A DNA stretch of 28,357 nucleotides from Bacteroidota bacterium (GTDB taxonomy: Bacteria > Bacteroidota > Bacteroidia > Cytophagales > Cyclobacteriaceae). The translations under genes and the position numbers were made by a program. The stretch lies in NCBI GenBank assembly GCA_023431285.1, contig JAEYXN010000224.1, positions 1 through 28,357 of the forward strand. The letters run 5' to 3'. The notes beneath the pieces were generated by a model. It was not told the origin of the DNA. It did not search any database and was given only the letters and a program-made list of their open reading frames with translations. Positions 23,472 to 28,357 of the stretch are shown one piece after another; position 1 is the stretch's first letter, and each line of letters opens with the position of its first letter.

Positions 23472-23532
23472 CACAGGTGAGCCTGATATGGTTTATTCAG
23501 GTGTCGATTCAGGGGTAAACCGTAAGATCACG

Positions 23533-24105
23533 ATGGATTTTTTCAAATATAAGAATCAACTGCAGCCGGAGAAAGGACGTTTGCTCATTTCAGAGCCGTT
23601 TCTTCCCGATCCGAACTTTGAGCGGACGGTTGTGCTTTTGTGTGAATATAATGAGGACGGGGCCTTTGGATTTGTGGTCAACAAACCCTCAATCCTGACG
23701 CTCAGCGAGATCGTTGAAGACATCCATATTGATGACGTTGCTTACGTAGGAGGTCCGGTCCAGCAAGACACCCTTCACTTCCTGCACCGCAATATAGAAC
23801 TTGAAAACGCCGTTAAGATCACGGAACGGATCTATTGGGGTGGTGACTTTGAAAATTTAGTCTCTCAGATCGACACTGCGCGTGTAAAATCTGCGGATAT
23901 TAGATTCTATCTCGGCTATAGCGGCTGGGGTCCCGGTCAGCTCGAAACAGAATTGCAGGAAGATTCCTGGATTGTTTGTGACTATGTCACTGATGAACTG
24001 CTATTTGATACCGAGCCTGCCGTAATCTGGAGGAAGGCTCTTGAGAATATGGGGGGACGTTTCTCGGTCTACTCCAAGTACCCAAGCGATCCAAGATTGA
24101 ATTAA
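23533..24105 (+). CDS. YqgE/AlgH family protein
   Basis: A 190-residue cytoplasmic protein of the UPF0301 family, whose molecular function is not settled; AlgH was first linked to alginate regulation in Pseudomonas. The N-terminal GRLLISEPFLPDPNFERTVV, NEDGAFGFVVNKPS, the conserved YVGGPVQQDTLHFLH and YLGYSGWGPGQLETEL are the family landmarks, and the full domain is present. I start it at the ATG of MDFFKYKNQLQPEKG. An in-frame ATG 15 codons earlier adds residues not seen in relatives and lies almost at the predicted transcription start. It is followed 44 bases later by the DUF349 gene on the same strand, with no terminator between them. Confidence 0.92.
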   Translation: MDFFKYKNQLQPEKGRLLISEPFLPDPNFERTVVLLCEYNEDGAFGFVVNKPSILTLSEIVEDIHIDDVAYVGGPVQQDTLHFLHRNIELENAVKITERIYWGGDFENLVSQIDTARVKSADIRFYLGYSGWGPGQLETELQEDSWIVCDYVTDELLFDTEPAVIWRKALENMGGRFSVYSKYPSDPRLN

Positions 24106-24149
24106 GGATTTTGCTAACTTTACGTTAGGGGCGTATAACCACTATCGAC

Positions 24150-26000
24150 ATGGAATTGGAACAAGACAAGCAACAGGAAGCGCACGGACATGAGGCTGGG
24201 GTCGCTGATCATCATGAGCACGAACCTCAGGGTCATGAATTCGAATATAACGATCAGGAAGAAGTTGCTGAGGACCATCAGGAGGAAGAACATGTCGATT
24301 ACTCCACGTATTCGAAGCAGCAACTCGCCGATGTGATGAAGGGCCTCGCAAAAGAGGATAACTTCAAACGCGTAGACAATGTCCTGAAGGAGATCAAACC
24401 TCTTTACGACGATTTTCGTGAAAAGGAGAAAGCTGCTGCATTATCTCGCTTTATTGAGAATGGAGGCACAGCCGAAGATTTTGATTACAAAGGTGACGAT
24501 GCCGACGTGTCGTTTGAGGCAAACTTCAAGCTTCTTCGTGATCGCCGGACCCAGTATTTCCGTCAGCAGGAAGAACGCAAAACAGAAAACCTCCGCCGTA
24601 AGGAAGAGCTTCTTGAGAAACTGAGAGAGCTCTCCGATTCGATAGATACGAACAACCAGTTCGAGTCTTTTAAGGAGCTGCAGAAGGAATGGAAGTCTAT
24701 CGGACCAGTTCCCGCACCACAGGCAAAAACACTTTGGGCGAACTATCATGCGCTCGTGGATCGCTTCTACGATAATCAGAACATTTATTTCGAGCTGAAA
24801 GAGCTTGACCGTAAGCGCAACCTCCAGGCAAAAATGGAAATCTGCTCACGCGCCGAAAAGCTTTCGGGCGTTGAGATCATCAAGGATGCGATCCGTGAAC
24901 TCAATGAACTTCATCATGAGTTCAAGCATATCGGCCCGGTGCCCGCAGATGAGAAAGAAGGAGTGTGGCAGCGCTTCAAGGCCGCATCTGATGCGGTATA
25001 CGCAAAACGTGATGCCTTCCTTCAGAATCTGCAGCAGGAACTTACCGTCAACCTGGACGCAAAACAGAAACTGGCTGATGAAGTGCAGGAGTTCGCGACG
25101 TTTAACTCCGACAGGATCAAAGAATGGAACCAGAAAACCAAAGAGATTCTCGACGTTCAGAAACGCTGGGAGATTGTAGGTGGGGTGCCGCGCGCGAAGG
25201 CGAAAGATGTGAACAAGAAGTTTTGGGGTGCTTTCAAAGGCTTCTTTAACAATAAGAATGCATTCTTCAAGAAGCTCGACGAAGAACGCGAGCAGAACCT
25301 TGCCCTCAAGAATGATCTTGTTCAGCAGGCGCTGGCGCTCAAGGAGAGCTCTGATTGGGAAAAGACATCAGGTGAGTTGAAGAACCTTCAGCAGAAATGG
25401 AAGGATATCGGACCTGTTCCGGAGAAGTTCCGCGAGAAAGTCTTCAAAGAATTCAAGGAAGCCTGTGACTACTTCTTCGAACAAAGAAGAAGTCAGCATG
25501 GCAAGGTAGAGAATGAACAGGCGGAGAACCTTCGTTTGAAAGAAGAGATTTGTGCAGAGCTTGAGAAGCATGCCGGTGAAGGAACCGCTGCGCCTAATCT
25601 CCTGAGAACCCTGCAGGATCAGTTTAACGCGATAGGCTTTGTTCCGCGGAACAACATCAATGCTATTCGCACGCGCTATCATGAGGCGGTTGAGAAGTTT
25701 GTCAATGCTATTGAGGGTTACTCTGAGGATGACAGAAGCAAACTGATCCTGGAAAATCAGATCAGCGATCTGAAGAATGATCCGATGGCGGAACGTAAGA
25801 TATATCAGAAAGAGCAGGCTATCCGCAAGAAAATCCAGAAAGTGGAAAATGATATTTCACTATGGAAGAACAACATGGAATTCTTCTCACGGTCTTCGAA
25901 CGCCGAAAAAGTAAAGGAGGAGTTCAATGAAAAAATTCGTGAAGCGTCTGAGCATCTTAAGCAGCTCAAGGATCAGCTGCGGATGTTAAAGACAGTGTAG
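24150..26000 (+). CDS. DUF349-repeat coiled-coil protein with acidic His-rich N terminus
   Basis: A 616-residue cytoplasmic protein of unknown biochemical role. It is built of five DUF349 units marked by the tryptophan or phenylalanine plus IGPVP motif at residues 184-188, 261-265, 343-347 (VGGVP), 420-424 and 495-499, a spacing of 75-82 residues. Helical, charge-rich sequence fills the intervals, and the last 90 residues (about 527-616) are a strong coiled coil with heptad Leu/Ile. The first 50 residues are unusual: eight His and many Glu/Asp, with HGHEAGVADHHEHE, resembling metal-binding or disordered acidic tails. There is no signal peptide or membrane span. DUF349 proteins in other bacteria have been tied to growth or competition phenotypes without a known mechanism; I make no functional claim here. 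Confidence 0.92.
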   Translation: MELEQDKQQEAHGHEAGVADHHEHEPQGHEFEYNDQEEVAEDHQEEEHVDYSTYSKQQLADVMKGLAKEDNFKRVDNVLKEIKPLYDDFREKEKAAALSRFIENGGTAEDFDYKGDDADVSFEANFKLLRDRRTQYFRQQEERKTENLRRKEELLEKLRELSDSIDTNNQFESFKELQKEWKSIGPVPAPQAKTLWANYHALVDRFYDNQNIYFELKELDRKRNLQAKMEICSRAEKLSGVEIIKDAIRELNELHHEFKHIGPVPADEKEGVWQRFKAASDAVYAKRDAFLQNLQQELTVNLDAKQKLADEVQEFATFNSDRIKEWNQKTKEILDVQKRWEIVGGVPRAKAKDVNKKFWGAFKGFFNNKNAFFKKLDEEREQNLALKNDLVQQALALKESSDWEKTSGELKNLQQKWKDIGPVPEKFREKVFKEFKEACDYFFEQRRSQHGKVENEQAENLRLKEEICAELEKHAGEGTAAPNLLRTLQDQFNAIGFVPRNNINAIRTRYHEAVEKFVNAIEGYSEDDRSKLILENQISDLKNDPMAERKIYQKEQAIRKKIQKVENDISLWKNNMEFFSRSSNAEKVKEEFNEKIREASEHLKQLKDQLRMLKTV

Positions 26001-26023
26001 CACTAGTATTGGAGATCTTCCGA

Positions 26024-26053
26024 GGTACCAGATAATACTGGTTAATCTGGACC
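26024..26053 (+). other. bulged stem-loop in the gap after the DUF349 gene
   Basis: GGT-a-CCAGAT (26024-26033) pairs with ATCTGG-ACC (26045-26053), nine pairs with one bulged A and an 11-base loop. It lies 24 bases after the stop codon. No T run follows, so it is either a non-classical terminator or a processing or stability element. The rest of this 215-base gap (26001-26215) holds the odd palindrome GATCTT-A-AAGATC (26068-26080) and a purine-rich leader. I see no gene and no clear promoter. Confidence 0.35.
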
Positions 26054-26215
26054 GTTGCAGAAGCTCTGATCTTAAAGATCCTGAAGATTATACTCATTTA
26101 ACCTAACACAACTTTGAAGCAAAGACAATCGGATCGCGGCGTGATATATCTGGAAGCTGGAAAAACGGGAACCTGGCAAAAAGATTCCGGAAACTAGAAA
26201 ACCGAAGTTATCAAC

Positions 26216-27724
26216 GTGTCTCGTTACCGAAATTATTTCCTCTGGATTGCGCTTAGCCTGTTAGTTGGCAATCTTGATCGTATTTCCAGTAAATACCGAA
26301 CAAGACAGGTGGCGGATCAGGTCCCCGATGGCTATAAGACCAAGTTCTGGATCTACACTCCTCATGACTATTCTGACAACGGGGAACAGCACCCATTGCT
26401 GATTTCTCTTCATGGTGGCTCTGCTATCGGAGACAATCTGATGTCTCTTTTTGAACGTACCCATGAAAATCCGGCACAGCTCATCCGGATAAACAAATGG
26501 TTCGACCTTCCTTTTGTAGTCGTATCCCCTCAGCTGCGGCGCGACCCGGCAGTCCCACACTATAATGAACAAAATTGGCCACCGGACCTCGTGGAGGAAG
26601 TGGTTCAGTACGTCCTCGAAGAATACAATGTTGATCCACGCAGGATCTATGTTACCGGTATCAGCCTTGGCGCTGCCGGTGCTTGGAACTATGCCGCCGC
26701 ATACCCACACCGTGTGGCCGCGCTGCTGCCAATGGGAGGGCAGGCACCCAGGGACAAAGCCTGTGACCTGGTCGACATTCCCGTCTGGGCATTCCACGGT
26801 CAGAACGATGTGTTTATCCGGACAAGCTTCACCACCGAAATGGTCGACTCCATTCGTGCATGTGCACCTGACAGCCGGTATATCCCATATGTGACGGTCT
26901 GCGAATCGATGGAACACGAAGTATGGGATCAGATCTTCAATATGAAGGGAAGTTATGATGTCTATTCGTGGCTGCTCAGCTTTCAGAAAGGGGATACCAC
27001 TGACAGGGCTCCGTTCGTGTTCGCCGGAATTGACCGGAAGCTCCAGGTATCTGAAGACCCGGCGTTTCTCACTGCGGAGTTCTTTGACTCTGATGGAAGG
27101 ATAGACTCGATCAGCTGGGAGCAGGTTGATAATGGTAGTCCTGCTGTGGCGCTTGAGAATGTCCATTCTCCCTTTTTAAAGATTAACGGAATAGATACTC
27201 CAGGCGAATACAGATTCCGCATCACCGTCACTGATGACGACGGCCTCCAGTCCAGTGATGACGTCACATTTACTTTTCAGGAGGATATCGAAAAACCGGC
27301 TGTGGTCTCACTTTCATTGACGAGCCAGACCGGCGATGTCGTGTACGGAAAGCTGGAACAGGACCAGGTGTTTAATCTTGATTCTATAGGAAACCGAATC
27401 AACATACTCGCAGAAGTGGAAGGGTTCAATGTCAGCATGCGCTGGAGTGTAAATTCGGATGAGAGCGCCAGGTTTGTTGGCCAGTTCCATCTCAGGTTCT
27501 GGAAAGATTATGGCCCTTTCTATATCAGGGGTGTTGCCGAAGGTCCGGTGAAGTCGGGATGGACGGTATCACCGGGTGAATACATCATTTGCGCCACCGC
27601 TTTTGAGAATGGCGTCTCACTGCACAAAGGCGAGGGTACCTCATTCTGTCGAAAGGTCACTTTTGTAGGCTCCGCGCAGCCGGCCCAGGATACTGTAGCA
27701 GTGAAAGTTGACCAGCCTCTTTAG
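26216..27724 (+). CDS. exported alpha/beta-hydrolase (esterase/depolymerase-like) with PKD-like domain
   Basis: A 502-residue protein, probably exported. The N-terminal hydrophobic segment (residues 7-18) is a weak signal peptide or anchor. The catalytic domain (about 30-255) shows the oxyanion loop LISLHGG, the nucleophile elbow VTGISLGAAGAW with Ser150, Asp198 in FHGQNDVF and His234 in MEHEVWD, all in the order of the LpqC/feruloyl-esterase/PHB-depolymerase group. A PKD- or cadherin-like beta domain follows at about 263-358 (FFDSDGRIDSISWEQV, GEYRFRITVTDDDG), then a beta-rich C-terminal region of unknown fold. There is no T9SS sorting domain. The start is a GTG at 26216; no ATG occurs between it and the catalytic domain. 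The substrate cannot be told from sequence. It stands between the DUF349 and DUF3857 genes without clear functional linkage. Confidence 0.88.
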   Translation: MSRYRNYFLWIALSLLVGNLDRISSKYRTRQVADQVPDGYKTKFWIYTPHDYSDNGEQHPLLISLHGGSAIGDNLMSLFERTHENPAQLIRINKWFDLPFVVVSPQLRRDPAVPHYNEQNWPPDLVEEVVQYVLEEYNVDPRRIYVTGISLGAAGAWNYAAAYPHRVAALLPMGGQAPRDKACDLVDIPVWAFHGQNDVFIRTSFTTEMVDSIRACAPDSRYIPYVTVCESMEHEVWDQIFNMKGSYDVYSWLLSFQKGDTTDRAPFVFAGIDRKLQVSEDPAFLTAEFFDSDGRIDSISWEQVDNGSPAVALENVHSPFLKINGIDTPGEYRFRITVTDDDGLQSSDDVTFTFQEDIEKPAVVSLSLTSQTGDVVYGKLEQDQVFNLDSIGNRINILAEVEGFNVSMRWSVNSDESARFVGQFHLRFWKDYGPFYIRGVAEGPVKSGWTVSPGEYIICATAFENGVSLHKGEGTSFCRKVTFVGSAQPAQDTVAVKVDQPL

Positions 27725-27786
27725 GAAGGTTTTGCCCGCGGAAAAGAAATTCGTTATCTTGATATACTAACTTTTACGTTGTCAGA

Positions 27787-28357
27787 ATGAGATTAATTCT
27801 TTGCGCGGCACTTGTCCTCGTTTCGCTTGCAGCATCTTCACAGTCGGAGCCTTCCGATTTTGGTGATATCAGGTTATCAGATTTCAATGGCGCTGAATAT
27901 CCCGACGAACCTTATGTGATTCTGTTTGATAAGGCCCGCTTTTATTATGAGTGGCGTGGCTCTGTCAACTATCCCATCTTTGAACGACACCTTCGTGTCA
28001 GGATAAACTCTCGTGAGGCATTCAGTCAGTGGGGTAATTATTCACTCGGCAGTAAGATCGCCGAAGTGACAAAAGTCAAAGCAGCCACTTATTATGTTGA
28101 TGGCGGCAAGATCGTAAGCCATATCATATCGAAGGATGATATCATAAAGGATAAGAAAAGTTCGAACGAAAAGATATTCAGTCTAAGTAATCTTCGGGAG
28201 GGCGCTGTTATTGAGCTTTCATTTACGGCCACTTTCTACACGGGCGTCGGACCTAACTGGAACATTCAAGGCGACGCACCGGTCTTGTGGAGTGACTACG
28301 CGGTGGGCGGAATGAGAACAGTACGGTCAATGGTCTTTGGGCAGATAGAGCCCGCTA
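27787..28357 (+). CDS. DUF3857-domain protein, probable transglutaminase-like (3' end missing)
   Basis: The first 190 codons of an exported protein cut by the right edge. Residues 1-19 are a signal peptide (LCAALVLVSLAASSQ). The following region matches the DUF3857 domain usual in Bacteroidota: EYPDEPYVILFDKARFYYEW, FERHLRVRINSREAFSQWGN, then VKAATYYVDGGKIVSHIISK and LREGAVIELSFTATFYTGVG. DUF3857 is normally followed by a transglutaminase-like domain, which would lie outside the window, so that part is inference. The ATG at 27787 is preceded by an A-rich GTCAGA. TAACTTTT (27768-27775) differs from a -7 box by one base but has no -33 partner. Confidence 0.85.
   Translation, partial: MRLILCAALVLVSLAASSQSEPSDFGDIRLSDFNGAEYPDEPYVILFDKARFYYEWRGSVNYPIFERHLRVRINSREAFSQWGNYSLGSKIAEVTKVKAATYYVDGGKIVSHIISKDDIIKDKKSSNEKIFSLSNLREGAVIELSFTATFYTGVGPNWNIQGDAPVLWSDYAVGGMRTVRSMVFGQIEPA

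Noticed and set aside
26261..27166. A 301-codon minus-strand reading frame inside the hydrolase gene
   Set aside because: It lies wholly antisense to a gene with an intact catalytic triad, and its translation has no recognisable motif. Long antisense frames are common when the sense codon usage avoids certain triplets.

Overview
The window reads as chromosomal core DNA of a Bacteroidota bacterium, most likely a member of the Cytophagales. The signs are a giant secreted protein with a gliding-motility/type IX secretion (T9SS) C-terminal domain next to a PorP/SprF-type outer-membrane protein, a short primary sigma factor that lacks region 1.1, a bacillithiol deacetylase, and Bacteroidota-style promoters (TTG/TTTG about 18-21 bases before TAnnTTTG). 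Base composition is near 50% G+C. There is no phage, transposase, integrase, CRISPR array or restriction system, and gene density is high.

Layout. Positions 1-3263 (minus strand) hold an upper-glycolysis cluster transcribed pgi, pfkA, then a ROK-family sugar kinase cut by the window edge. Positions 3476-9325 (plus) hold a 1572-residue surface or secreted protein with six tandem 84-residue repeats, whose stop codon abuts the start of the PorP/SprF-type gene. Positions 9352-11616 (minus) encode Tex. From 11692 (plus) come methylglyoxal synthase, a CAU-anticodon tRNA with its own promoter and terminator, a 440-base gap without a convincing gene, a small secreted protein with an EF-hand-type loop, a START-like protein, and two tandem LptF/LptG-type permeases. 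These are followed by rpsO, pnp and rpoD (17454-20986), then trxB and bshB1 (21072-22757). pdxH (22785-23426, minus) sits between them and the plus-strand genes yqgE, a DUF349-repeat protein, a secreted alpha/beta-hydrolase with a PKD-like domain, and the start of a DUF3857 protein that runs off the right edge.

How the genes work together. pgi, pfkA and the sugar kinase would carry glucose to fructose-1,6-bisphosphate, and methylglyoxal synthase, encoded about 8 kb away, is the overflow branch of the same pathway. The giant protein and its PorP/SprF partner look like a T9SS type B cargo/anchor pair. The START-like gene and the two permeases probably serve lipopolysaccharide export. rpsO-pnp-rpoD is a translation, RNA-decay and transcription block. 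trxB-bshB1 joins the thioredoxin and bacillithiol thiol systems.

I found no clearly new multi-gene system. The observations most worth following are the abutting repeat protein/SprF pair with its unusual basic tail, the tandem permease duplication in which only one copy gained a roughly 100-residue low-complexity insert, and the structured, gene-poor gap after the tRNA.
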